From assembly GCF_009923995.1 (NCBI RefSeq), contig NZ_RFSK01000012.1:48126-112125 (forward strand): 64,000 nucleotides of DNA. The letters run 5' to 3'. This document shows, one piece after another, positions 37,355 through 45,552 of the stretch (position 1 is its first letter; each line of letters starts with the position of its first letter). Origin of the DNA: Janthinobacterium sp. GTDB lineage: Bacteria > Pseudomonadota > Gammaproteobacteria > Burkholderiales > Burkholderiaceae_D. The notes under the pieces are model-generated. The model had not been told where the DNA came from. It was given only the letters and a program-made list of their open reading frames with translations, and did not search any database. The position numbers and the translations under genes are program-made.

Positions 37355-39712
37355 GTGAAAAAAACCCTGTTGACGCTGGCGCTGGCCGCCGGCGGCCTGG
37401 CCACGCCGCTGCTCCAGGCGGCCGAGCTGTTTCCCCTTTCGGCCGTGCGCCTCGGTGCGGGACCGTTTCTCGACGCACAGACGACGGATCTGCAGTATCT
37501 GATGGCGTTTGACCCGGATAAATTGCTGGCGCCATTCCGCCGCGAGGCGGGCTTGCCGCAGCCGCAGCCCAGCTATGGCAACTGGGAAGCGACGGGCCTC
37601 GATGGCCACATGGGCGGGCATTACCTGTCGGCGCTGGCTTTGATGTATGCATCCACGGGCGACGCCCAGGTGCGCGCGCGCCTGGACTACGTGCTGGTGG
37701 AACTGAAGAAATGCCAGGATGCCAACGGCAATGGCTACCTGGGCGGCATTCCCGATGGCAGCGCCGCCTGGCAAGCCGTGGCCCGGGGCGAGCTGCAGGC
37801 CGACACTTTTTCCGTCAATGGGCGCTGGGTGCCGTGGTACAACCTGCACAAGGTGTATGCGGGCTTGCGCGACGCCTACCAGCAGGCGGGCAGCGAGGAA
37901 GCGAAGGCCATGCTGATCGCCTTGTCGGACTGGGCCGTGAAACTGTCGGCCTCGCTCACGGATGAGCAGATGCAAGCCATGCTGCGCGCCGAACACGGCG
38001 GCATGAACGAAGTGCTGGCCGACGTCTACACGATGACGGGCGAGCAGCGCTACATGGACCTGGCCGTGCGCTTCTCGCACCAGGCGATCCTGCAGCCGCT
38101 GGCGGCCCGCCAGGACAAGCTGACGGGCCTGCATGCGAATACGCAAATCCCGAAAGTCATTGGCTTCGAGCGCATCGGCGAACTGACGGGCCGGCGCGAC
38201 TGGCAGCAGGCCGCGCAATTCTTTTGGCAAACCGTGCACGACAAGCGCACGGTGGCCATCGGCGGCAACAGCGTGAAGGAGCATTTCCACGACGAACACG
38301 ACTTTTCCTCGATGGTGGAGGAAGTGGAAGGGCCGGAAACGTGCAATACCTACAATATGCTCAAGCTTACCGAGCAATTGTTCCGGCGCGACGAACAGGT
38401 GAAATACGCGGATTACTACGAGCGCGCCCTGTACAACCACATCCTCTCGTCGCAGCGCCCCGGCACGGGCGGCTTCGTGTATTTCACGCCCATGCGGCCG
38501 AACCATTACCGCGTGTATTCGGAAGTGGACAAGGGCATGTGGTGCTGCGTGGGTTCCGGCATCGAAAGCCAGGCCAAGTATGGCGAGTTCATCTACGCCC
38601 ACGAGGGCGACGCCCTGTACGTCAACCTGTTCATGGCCTCCACCCTGGACTGGAAGGAGCAGGGCGTCAGGATCGTCCAGTCGACCCAGTTTCCCGACCG
38701 GGACACGACGCGCATCACGGTGCAGGGAAATCGGACCTTCAGCCTGAAGATACGCTACCCGCAGTGGGTGGCCAAGGGCAAGCTGCGCGTCAAGCTCAAC
38801 GGCAAGGCCCTGCGCGTGCGGGGCGGGCCGGGCGAGTACGTGACCGTCACGCGCGCCTGGAAAACGGGCGACAGCGTCGACGTGACCCTGCCCATGACGA
38901 CGCGCCTGGAGCAGATGCCGGACCAGTCGAACTATTATGCCGTGCTGCACGGCCCCATCGTGCTGGCCGCCAAGACGCAGCCGTTCGCCAATGAAGCGCT
39001 GAACTATTTTGCCGACGACTCGCGCATGGGGCATATCGCCCAGGGCCAAGTGTGCCCGCTGGAATCGTCGCCCCTGTTCGTCAGCGATACCAGGGACTTC
39101 ATGCACAAGATCAAGCCCGTGCAGGGCCAGCCGCTGACGTTTACGGCGCCCGGCTTGATCCAGGGCAAGGATGCGGCCACCTTGCGGCTGATCCCCTTCT
39201 TCCGCCTGCACGACTCGCGCTACATGCTGTACTGGCCCGTCTCCACGCCCGCCAGGCTGGCGCAGCTGCAGGACAGCACGCGCCAGGCGGAAGCCGAGCG
39301 CCTGGCCCTCGATGCGCGCACCATCGACCAGGTGGCGCCTGGGCAACAGCAGCCCGAGTCCGACCATTTCTTCAAGGCCGAGGGCGGGGAAAATGGCGTC
39401 AACAAGGGCCGGCACTGGCGCCATGCGACGGGATGGTTCAGCTATGAGCTGAACGACCCGCAAGGCGAGGCGACAACCCTGCGCCTGACCCTGTCCACCC
39501 TGGACGCGGGCCGCACCTTCGACGTGCTGGTCAATGGCACGCCGCTGCAGACGGTGGCCGTGGCGGCCGATGCGCCGCAGGAATTGCACACGCTCGATAT
39601 CGCCATTCCCCAGGCCCTCGTGGCGGCGGCGAAGGGCAAGCTCAGCGTGAAATTTGTCGCCGGCAAGGATAGCGTGGCCGGCGGCCTGTACGGGCTGCGC
39701 CTGCTGCGCTGA
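37355..39712 (+). CDS. GH127 beta-L-arabinofuranosidase, exported
   Basis: 785 residues, GTG start after TAAGGAC, with signal peptide (LLTLALAAGGLATPLLQAAE). The (alpha/alpha)6 barrel of GH127 (formerly DUF1680) carries the zinc/cysteine active site: E328 and C330 (GPETCNTYNM) and C397/C398 (MWCCVGSG), with the spacing seen in the Bifidobacterium enzyme HypBA1, whose cysteine is the nucleophile. Beta-sandwich domains follow. It removes beta-linked L-arabinofuranose, found in extensin and some arabinans, which the alpha-specific GH43/GH51 enzymes cannot cut. Last gene of the operon behind promoter B. Confidence 0.93.
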   Translation: MKKTLLTLALAAGGLATPLLQAAELFPLSAVRLGAGPFLDAQTTDLQYLMAFDPDKLLAPFRREAGLPQPQPSYGNWEATGLDGHMGGHYLSALALMYASTGDAQVRARLDYVLVELKKCQDANGNGYLGGIPDGSAAWQAVARGELQADTFSVNGRWVPWYNLHKVYAGLRDAYQQAGSEEAKAMLIALSDWAVKLSASLTDEQMQAMLRAEHGGMNEVLADVYTMTGEQRYMDLAVRFSHQAILQPLAARQDKLTGLHANTQIPKVIGFERIGELTGRRDWQQAAQFFWQTVHDKRTVAIGGNSVKEHFHDEHDFSSMVEEVEGPETCNTYNMLKLTEQLFRRDEQVKYADYYERALYNHILSSQRPGTGGFVYFTPMRPNHYRVYSEVDKGMWCCVGSGIESQAKYGEFIYAHEGDALYVNLFMASTLDWKEQGVRIVQSTQFPDRDTTRITVQGNRTFSLKIRYPQWVAKGKLRVKLNGKALRVRGGPGEYVTVTRAWKTGDSVDVTLPMTTRLEQMPDQSNYYAVLHGPIVLAAKTQPFANEALNYFADDSRMGHIAQGQVCPLESSPLFVSDTRDFMHKIKPVQGQPLTFTAPGLIQGKDAATLRLIPFFRLHDSRYMLYWPVSTPARLAQLQDSTRQAEAERLALDARTIDQVAPGQQQPESDHFFKAEGGENGVNKGRHWRHATGWFSYELNDPQGEATTLRLTLSTLDAGRTFDVLVNGTPLQTVAVAADAPQELHTLDIAIPQALVAAAKGKLSVKFVAGKDSVAGGLYGLRLLR

Positions 39713-39751
39713 CAGAAAGCACGCCCGGGGAAGGCCACGGTAGCCGTCAAG

Positions 39752-39819
39752 CGATACGCAAATCGGTATCGCAAGCGAAAAAGAATTGATTGGATGGCTA
39801 TGTGGCTTTCTCCTACCAT
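39752..39819 (+). promoter_or_regulatory. LysR-type operator and promoter C (ABC importer operon)
   Basis: Operator GATACG-CAAATC-GGTATC at 39752-39769 (degenerate form of the A/B site), -35 TTGGAT (39790-39795), 18-base spacer, -10 TACCAT (39814-39819). ATTGATTGGA around the -35 is identical to sites A and B; operator to -35 is 20 bases instead of 19. Confidence 0.65.
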
Positions 39820-39889
39820 GGGTTCATAAAAAAACCGCCCATCCGGCATCCGGCTGTGATGGTATTCCAATAAAAAACTGGAGACAAGA

Positions 39890-40864
39890 ATGACATTGAG
39901 CCGCCGCACCCTCCTCGCCAGCGCCATGCTGCTGGCCGCTTCCGCCACCACCTTCGCCACCTCGTCCGCGTTTGCCGCCAAGCCCCTCGTCATGGGCTTT
40001 TCGCAGGTGGGCGCCGAGAGCGAGTGGCGCACCGCCAATACCGTCTCCATCAAAGATGCTGCCAAGAAAGATGGCGTCACCCTGAAATTTGCCGACGCGC
40101 AGCAAAAGCAGGAAAACCAGGTCAAGGCCCTGCGCTCCTTCATCGCGCAAAAGGTGGACGTCATCGCCTTCTCGCCCGTCGTCGAGTCGGGCTGGGACAC
40201 GGTCCTGCGCGAAGCCAAGGCCGCCAAGATTCCCGTCATCCTGACGGACCGCGCCGTCAACGTGGCGGATAAATCGCTGTACGTGACCTTCATCGGTTCC
40301 GACTTCGTGGAAGAGGGCCGCCGCGCCGGCCAGTGGCTGCTCGATTACGCCAAGAAAACCCCGGATGCCACCCTGAACATCGTCGAGCTGCAGGGCACGG
40401 TCGGCTCCGCGCCCGCCATCGACCGCAAGGCGGGCTTCCTGGAAGTGGTGGGCAAGAATCCGAAGATGAAGATCATCCGTTCGCAAACGGGCGACTTCAC
40501 GCGCGCCAAGGGCAAGGAAGTGATGGAAGCGTTCCTGAAGGCGGAAGGCAAGAAGATCAACGTGCTGTACGCCCACAATGACGACATGGCCATCGGCGCC
40601 ATCCAGGCCATCGAGGAAGCGGGCATGAAGCCGGGCAAGGACATCATCATCATCTCCATCGATGGCGTCAAGGGCGCGTTCGAAGCCATGATCGCCGGCA
40701 AGCTGAACGTCACCGTGGAATGCAGCCCGCTGCTGGGCCCGCAACTGATGTCGGTGGCGCGCGACGTGGTGGCGGGTAAACCCGTGCCGGCGCGCATCAC
40801 GACGGTGGAAAGCGTGTTCCCTGCCGAGGTGGCCGCCAAGGAATTTCCTAACCGTAAATACTAA
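39890..40864 (+). CDS. ytfQ: Sugar ABC transporter binding protein (YtfQ-like)
   Basis: 324 residues. Signal peptide with LSRRTLLASAMLLA, possibly Tat-dependent. The type I periplasmic binding fold (LVMGFSQVGAESEWRTANT onward) matches YtfQ, the furanose-binding protein of E. coli that prefers galactofuranose and also binds arabinose. The order SBP-ATPase-permease-permease is that of ytfQRT-yjfF. Flanked by arabinofuranosidases, it probably binds L-arabinofuranose or galactofuranose in the periplasm. First gene behind promoter C. Confidence 0.92.
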   Translation: MTLSRRTLLASAMLLAASATTFATSSAFAAKPLVMGFSQVGAESEWRTANTVSIKDAAKKDGVTLKFADAQQKQENQVKALRSFIAQKVDVIAFSPVVESGWDTVLREAKAAKIPVILTDRAVNVADKSLYVTFIGSDFVEEGRRAGQWLLDYAKKTPDATLNIVELQGTVGSAPAIDRKAGFLEVVGKNPKMKIIRSQTGDFTRAKGKEVMEAFLKAEGKKINVLYAHNDDMAIGAIQAIEEAGMKPGKDIIIISIDGVKGAFEAMIAGKLNVTVECSPLLGPQLMSVARDVVAGKPVPARITTVESVFPAEVAAKEFPNRKY

Positions 40865-40873
40865 GCTTGCCGC

Positions 40874-42427
40874 ATGATGAAGACGCAAGCGCATCACGAC
40901 GCCGCGCCAGCTCCCTTGCTGGAGTTGCGCGGCATCAGTAAATCCTTTCCCGGCGTCAAAGCCCTCAGCCATGTCGCCCTGCGCCTGTATCCGGGCGAAG
41001 TGCATACCCTGATGGGGCAGAATGGTGCCGGCAAATCGACCCTGATCAAGGTGCTGACGGGCGTGTACACGCCCGACAGCGGCCAGATTTTGCTCGACGG
41101 CACGCCCATCGCCCCCGCCTCCACCTCGGATGCGCAGGCGCTGGGCATCAGCACCGTGTACCAGGAAGTCAATCTGTGCCCGAACCTGTCGGTGGCGGAA
41201 AACATCTTTATCGGCCGCTATCCGCGCCGCTTCGGCGCCCGTTTTGGCCCCATCGACTGGCGTGCCATGCAGCAGCAGGCGCGGGCCTTGCTGCAGCAAT
41301 TGCAGATCGATATCGACGTCACGGCGCAACTGTCCAGCTTTCCGCTGGCCATCCAGCAAATGGTGGCCATTTCGCGCGCGCTGAACATTTCTGCCCGCGT
41401 GCTGATCCTCGACGAACCCACGTCCAGCCTGGACGAGGCGGAAGTCAATCTGCTGTTTTCCGTGCTGCGCCGCCTGCGCGAGCAGGGCATGGCGATCCTG
41501 TTCGTGACGCACTTCCTCGACCAGACCTACGCCATTTCCGACCGCATCACCGTCATGCGCAACGGCGAGCGCGAGGGCGAATATGCGTGCAGCGAACTGT
41601 CGCGCCTGGCGCTGGTGAACAAGATGATCGGCGTGGCGGCCGATACGCAGGCGCAGGAGCTTGATCTGGCGCAAGAAGCGGGCGCCGCCAGCTTCGGTCC
41701 CACGGTGCTGGAAGCCACCGGGCTGGGCCGCAAGGGCGCCTTGCTGCCCATGGATTTCCACATCCGCCAGGGCGAATTGCTGGGCCTGGCAGGCTTGCTC
41801 GGTTCGGGCCGCACGGAACTGGCGCGCCTGTTGTTCGGCGCCGACAAGGCGGACTCGGGCAGCATCATGGTCAATGGCAAGCCGCGCCACTTCGCCGTGC
41901 CGCGCGACGCCATCGCCGCCGACATCGGCTTCTGCTCGGAAGACCGCAAGCACGAAGGCGCGATTTTGTCGCTGTCCGTGCGCGAAAACATTATTTTGGC
42001 TTTGCAGGCCCGCACGGGCTTGCTGCGCGCCATCCCGTTTAAACGCCAGCAGGCGCTGGCCGACGAGTATGTGAAAGCGCTGGGCATCAAGACGGCCAGC
42101 ATCGAGACACCGATCGGCAGCCTGTCCGGCGGCAACCAGCAGAAGGCCTTGCTGGCGCGCTGGCTGGTGACGTCGCCCGCCATGCTGATCCTTGATGAAC
42201 CCACGCGCGGCATCGACGTGCGCGCCAAGCAGGAAATCATGAGTTATGTGGCCAAACTGTGCCGCAAGGGCATGGCCATCCTGTTCATCTCGTCCGAACT
42301 GCCGGAAGTGCTGCGCTGCAGCGATCGCATCGTCGTCATGCGCGACCGCAAGGCCTGCGGCGATTATGCACGCGGCGAACTGGACGATGACTCCGTGCTG
42401 CAGGTGATCGCCGGAGAGACAGCATGA
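40874..42427 (+). CDS. ytfR: Sugar ABC transporter ATPase (YtfR-like)
   Basis: 517 residues with two ABC domains. The first has Walker [11 protein letters not shown] and Walker B VLILDEPTSSLD; the second has the degenerate Walker A LLGSGRTEL and signature [15 protein letters not shown] with LILDEPTRGID, as usual in the carbohydrate CUT2 class. It powers uptake through the two following permeases. Starts 10 bases after ytfQ and overlaps ytfT by 4 bases. Two adjacent ATGs (40874/40877) are possible starts. Confidence 0.93.
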   Translation: MMKTQAHHDAAPAPLLELRGISKSFPGVKALSHVALRLYPGEVHTLMGQNGAGKSTLIKVLTGVYTPDSGQILLDGTPIAPASTSDAQALGISTVYQEVNLCPNLSVAENIFIGRYPRRFGARFGPIDWRAMQQQARALLQQLQIDIDVTAQLSSFPLAIQQMVAISRALNISARVLILDEPTSSLDEAEVNLLFSVLRRLREQGMAILFVTHFLDQTYAISDRITVMRNGEREGEYACSELSRLALVNKMIGVAADTQAQELDLAQEAGAASFGPTVLEATGLGRKGALLPMDFHIRQGELLGLAGLLGSGRTELARLLFGADKADSGSIMVNGKPRHFAVPRDAIAADIGFCSEDRKHEGAILSLSVRENIILALQARTGLLRAIPFKRQQALADEYVKALGIKTASIETPIGSLSGGNQQKALLARWLVTSPAMLILDEPTRGIDVRAKQEIMSYVAKLCRKGMAILFISSELPEVLRCSDRIVVMRDRKACGDYARGELDDDSVLQVIAGETA

Positions 42428-43506
42428 GTTTATCCACACCGTCGAGTGCGCCACTGGCGCGCGCGGCATCCCTTACGAATGCTTCCATGTTGCAGAGTGT
42501 CTTGCATCACCCCCTGAGCCGGCCCCTGGCCGCGCTGTTCTTGCTGCTGCTGGTCGATTTCTTCGCCATCCCCGGCTTTTTCCATCTGGAAGTGCGTGAC
42601 GGCCATCTGTACGGCAGCGTGATCGACATCGTCAACCGCGCCGCACCGCTGATGCTGGCGGCGCTGGGCATGACCCTCGTCATCGCCACGCGGGGCATCG
42701 ATATTTCCGTGGGCGCCGTCGTGGCCCTGTCCGGCACCGTGGCCGCCATGCTGATCGGCGGCACCATGGTGATGGACAACGGCGTGCCCACCTACGTGAG
42801 CAACATTCCCATGGGCTGGGCCCTGGCGGCGGCCCTGGGCGCGGCCCTGCTGTGCGGCGCCTGGAATGGCGTGCTGGTGGCGGGCCTGGGCTTGCAGCCC
42901 ATCGTCGCCACCCTGATCCTGATGGTGGCCGGGCGCGGCCTGGCGCAGCTGCTGACGGATGGCCAGATCGTCACCGTCTACTACCAGCCTTTCTTCTTCA
43001 TCGGCAGCGGCTACCTGTTCGGCTTGCCGTTCTCGCTGTTCCTCGTCGCTGCCGTGTTCCTCATCACGGCCGTGCTGATGCGCAAGACGGCCCTGGGCCT
43101 GTTCATCCAGGCCGTCGGCATCAACCCCGTCGCCGCGCGCCTGGCGGGCATCAGGACGGCGACCCTGATCTTCTTCGTCTACGTCTTCTGCGCCGCCTGC
43201 GCGGGTCTGTCCGGGCTGATGATCAGCTCGAACATCAAGAGCGCCGACGCGAACAACGCGGGCCTGATGCTGGAACTGGACGCCATCCTGGCCGTCACCC
43301 TGGGCGGCACATCCCTGGCGGGCGGCAAGTTCAGCCTCGTGGGCAGCATGATCGGCGCCCTCATCATCCAGACCCTGACCTACACCATCTATTCGCTGGG
43401 CGTGCCGCCGGAAGTGAACATGGTCGTCAAGTCCGTCGTCGTCTTCCTCGTCTGCCTGTCGCAGTCGTCGGAATTCAAGCAATTGCTGCATCGGAGAAAA
43501 GCATGA
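42424..43506 (+). CDS. ytfT: Sugar ABC transporter permease (YtfT-like)
   Basis: 360 residues, about ten membrane helices of the BPD_transp_2 family. The loop GMTLVIATRGIDISVGAVVAL is the CUT2 permease signature. It overlaps the ATPase gene and the second permease gene by 4 bases each, indicating translational coupling. A hydrophilic N-terminus of about 30 residues precedes the first helix. Confidence 0.93.
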   Translation: MSLSTPSSAPLARAASLTNASMLQSVLHHPLSRPLAALFLLLLVDFFAIPGFFHLEVRDGHLYGSVIDIVNRAAPLMLAALGMTLVIATRGIDISVGAVVALSGTVAAMLIGGTMVMDNGVPTYVSNIPMGWALAAALGAALLCGAWNGVLVAGLGLQPIVATLILMVAGRGLAQLLTDGQIVTVYYQPFFFIGSGYLFGLPFSLFLVAAVFLITAVLMRKTALGLFIQAVGINPVAARLAGIRTATLIFFVYVFCAACAGLSGLMISSNIKSADANNAGLMLELDAILAVTLGGTSLAGGKFSLVGSMIGALIIQTLTYTIYSLGVPPEVNMVVKSVVVFLVCLSQSSEFKQLLHRRKA

Positions 43507-44477
43507 AGGGTTTGCTGCACACCCCGTACTTCACCTCGCTCGTCACCGTCCTGCTGCTGGTGGTGATGCTGGGCCTGGGGGGCGCCGCCTACCCGGGCCT
43601 GCTGTCGACGCAGGTCATTTTTAACTTGTTGATCGATAACGCCTTTTTGCTGGTGATCGCCGTCGGCATGACCTTCGTCATCGTTTCCGGCGGCATCGAC
43701 CTGTCCGTCGGTTCCGTGCTGGCCCTGTCGACCATGATCGCCGCCTGGCTGCTGCACGTGGCGCACTGGCCGCCCAGCCTGGTGATCGCCACCGTGCTGG
43801 CGCTGGGCGCCGTATTCGGCGCCAGCATGGGCGCGCTGATCCACTATTTCAAGTTGCAGCCCTTCATCGTCACCCTGGCCGGCATGTTTTTGGCGCGGGG
43901 ACTGTGCTACTTGATCAGCATCAATTCCATCACCATCGATGACCCCCTGTTCGTCGCCATGTCGCAGACGCAGCTGGGCTTCCTGGGCGGTTTTGTGTCG
44001 CCCGGCGTGGTGATCGCCGTGGCAACCCTGCTGCTGGCTATCTGGCTGGCGCACGTCACGCCATTCGGCCGCGCCGTGTATGCGATCGGCGGCAATGAGC
44101 AGTCGGCCCTCATGATGGGCTTGCCCGTGGGCCGCACCAAGGTGCTGATCTACGCCTTCAGCGGCTTTTGCGCGTCCTTGGGTGGCGTGTTGTTTTCGTT
44201 CTACATGCTGTCCGGCTATGGCTTGCATGCGCAAGGCACGGAACTGGACGCCATCGCTGCCGTCGTCATCGGCGGCACCCTGCTCAGCGGCGGCTACGGC
44301 TACGTGGCGGGCGCCTTGTCCGGCGTGCTGGTGCTGGGCACCATCCAGACCCTGATCGCCTTCGACGGCACGCTCAGCTCGTGGTGGACCAAGATCGTCA
44401 TCGGCGGCCTGCTGTTCGTCTTTTGCGTCGTGCAAAGACTGATGGCCATGGGCCAGAAAAATACCAACGGGAGTTAA
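43503..44477 (+). CDS. yjfF: Sugar ABC transporter permease (YjfF-like)
   Basis: 324 residues. The ATG at 43503 gives MKGLLHTPYFTSLVTVLLLV, a clean first helix and 4-base overlap with ytfT; the longer upstream frame lies inside ytfT. Second BPD_transp_2 permease, with [20 protein letters not shown]. Two different permeases after one ATPase is the hallmark of the YtfQRT-YjfF furanose importer. Confidence 0.93.
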   Translation: MKGLLHTPYFTSLVTVLLLVVMLGLGGAAYPGLLSTQVIFNLLIDNAFLLVIAVGMTFVIVSGGIDLSVGSVLALSTMIAAWLLHVAHWPPSLVIATVLALGAVFGASMGALIHYFKLQPFIVTLAGMFLARGLCYLISINSITIDDPLFVAMSQTQLGFLGGFVSPGVVIAVATLLLAIWLAHVTPFGRAVYAIGGNEQSALMMGLPVGRTKVLIYAFSGFCASLGGVLFSFYMLSGYGLHAQGTELDAIAAVVIGGTLLSGGYGYVAGALSGVLVLGTIQTLIAFDGTLSSWWTKIVIGGLLFVFCVVQRLMAMGQKNTNGS

Positions 44478-44481
44478 CCTT

Positions 44482-45459
44482 ATGTTGAAGCAACACACAC
44501 TTGCCGCAGCCATCGGCATGGCGGCAGCGCTCGCCTGCGCCCCATTTGGTGCACAGGCAGCCAATCCCATCGTGAAAAACATCTACACGGGCGACCCGGC
44601 CGCCCTGGTCGACAATGGCCGCGTCTACCTGTACGTGGGCCACGATGAAGCGAGCGTCACGGATACGGATTACCGCATGAACGAGTGGCGCGTGTATTCC
44701 TCCTGCGACATGGCGAACTGGACGGATCACGGCTCGCCCGTGCGCTACTCGACCTTCGCGTGGGCCGGCAAGGATGCCTGGGCGGGCGACATCGTCAAGC
44801 GCGGCAGCAAGTATTATTTCTACTCCACCGTCGACCACAAGACCATCCCCGGCAAGGCCATCGGCGTAGCCGTGTCCGACAGCCCGACCGGCCCCTTCGT
44901 CGACGCGCGCGGCAGCGCCCTGATCACGAACGACATGACGAAGCAGACGGCGATCCCCTGGGACGACATCGACCCGGCCGTCTTCATCGACACGGATGGC
45001 CAGGCCTACATTTACTGGGGCAACACGGTCTTGAAGTACGCCAAGCTAAAAGCCAACATGACGGAGCTGGACGGCCCGATCCTGACCTTCGGCATGGATG
45101 CGTTCACGGAAGCGGCCTATATGCACAAGCATGCCGGCACATATTATTTGTCGTACTCGCGCAATTTCCCGGAAGAAACGGCGTATTCGACGGGACCGAC
45201 GCCGACGGGGCCGTGGCATTTCCGCGGCACCATCATGGACAAGAATGCCATCGTGAAAACCATTCACCAGGCCATCATCGAGTTCAATGGCAAGTCCTAC
45301 ATCTTCTATCACAACGATAAATTGCCCGGCGGCGGAGAGTACCGCCGTTCCGTTGCCGTGGAAGAGCTGAAGTACAAGCCGGACGGCACCATCGAGTTCA
45401 TCCACCAGACGCAGCAGGGGCCGGCCGCCAACCCCAGCGCCGCCTGCAAGGCTTCCTGA
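44482..45459 (+). CDS. GH43 exported arabinofuranosidase (arabinoxylan type)
   Basis: 325 residues with signal peptide (AAAIGMAAALACAPFGAQAA). GH43 acids D38 (YTGDPAALV), D164 (DDIDPAVFI) and E210 (AFTEAAYMHK). The opening TGDPAALVDNGRVYLYVGHD and the EAAYMHKHAGTYYLSYS segment resemble arabinoxylan arabinofuranohydrolases and related exo-enzymes more than the endo-arabinanases upstream. It is four bases behind yjfF with GGGAG as ribosome-binding site, so it is made with the importer and would supply it with free sugar. Confidence 0.88.
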   Translation: MLKQHTLAAAIGMAAALACAPFGAQAANPIVKNIYTGDPAALVDNGRVYLYVGHDEASVTDTDYRMNEWRVYSSCDMANWTDHGSPVRYSTFAWAGKDAWAGDIVKRGSKYYFYSTVDHKTIPGKAIGVAVSDSPTGPFVDARGSALITNDMTKQTAIPWDDIDPAVFIDTDGQAYIYWGNTVLKYAKLKANMTELDGPILTFGMDAFTEAAYMHKHAGTYYLSYSRNFPEETAYSTGPTPTGPWHFRGTIMDKNAIVKTIHQAIIEFNGKSYIFYHNDKLPGGGEYRRSVAVEELKYKPDGTIEFIHQTQQGPAANPSAACKAS

Positions 45460-45494
45460 GCGCCCGTTGATCATGCACAAAAAGGAGACACACC

Positions 45495-45544
45495 GATATC
45501 TATAATATCGATATCAGCCAGAAACTGATATCGATCATGATATG
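45495..45544 (+). promoter_or_regulatory. Clustered GATATC sites before the LysR gene (site D)
   Basis: GATATC occurs at 45495-45500, 45510-45515 and 45527-45532; the last forms GATATC-GATCAT-GATATG (45527-45544) with the same six-base spacing as operators A-C. It ends 8 bases before the LysR start codon, so binding there would block LysR transcription or translation, fitting negative autoregulation. Confidence 0.6.
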
Positions 45545-45552
45545 ATTTATTC

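Noticed and set aside
36293..39589. Very long open frame (about 1098 codons) on the minus strand
   Set aside because: It is antisense to two well-supported GH43/GH127 genes with catalytic residues; its translation is Arg/His/Gln-rich low-complexity text typical of the shadow frame in high-GC DNA.
39824..42469. 881-codon minus-strand open frame
   Set aside because: Antisense to the ABC binding protein and ATPase genes; no domain, no ribosome-binding site.
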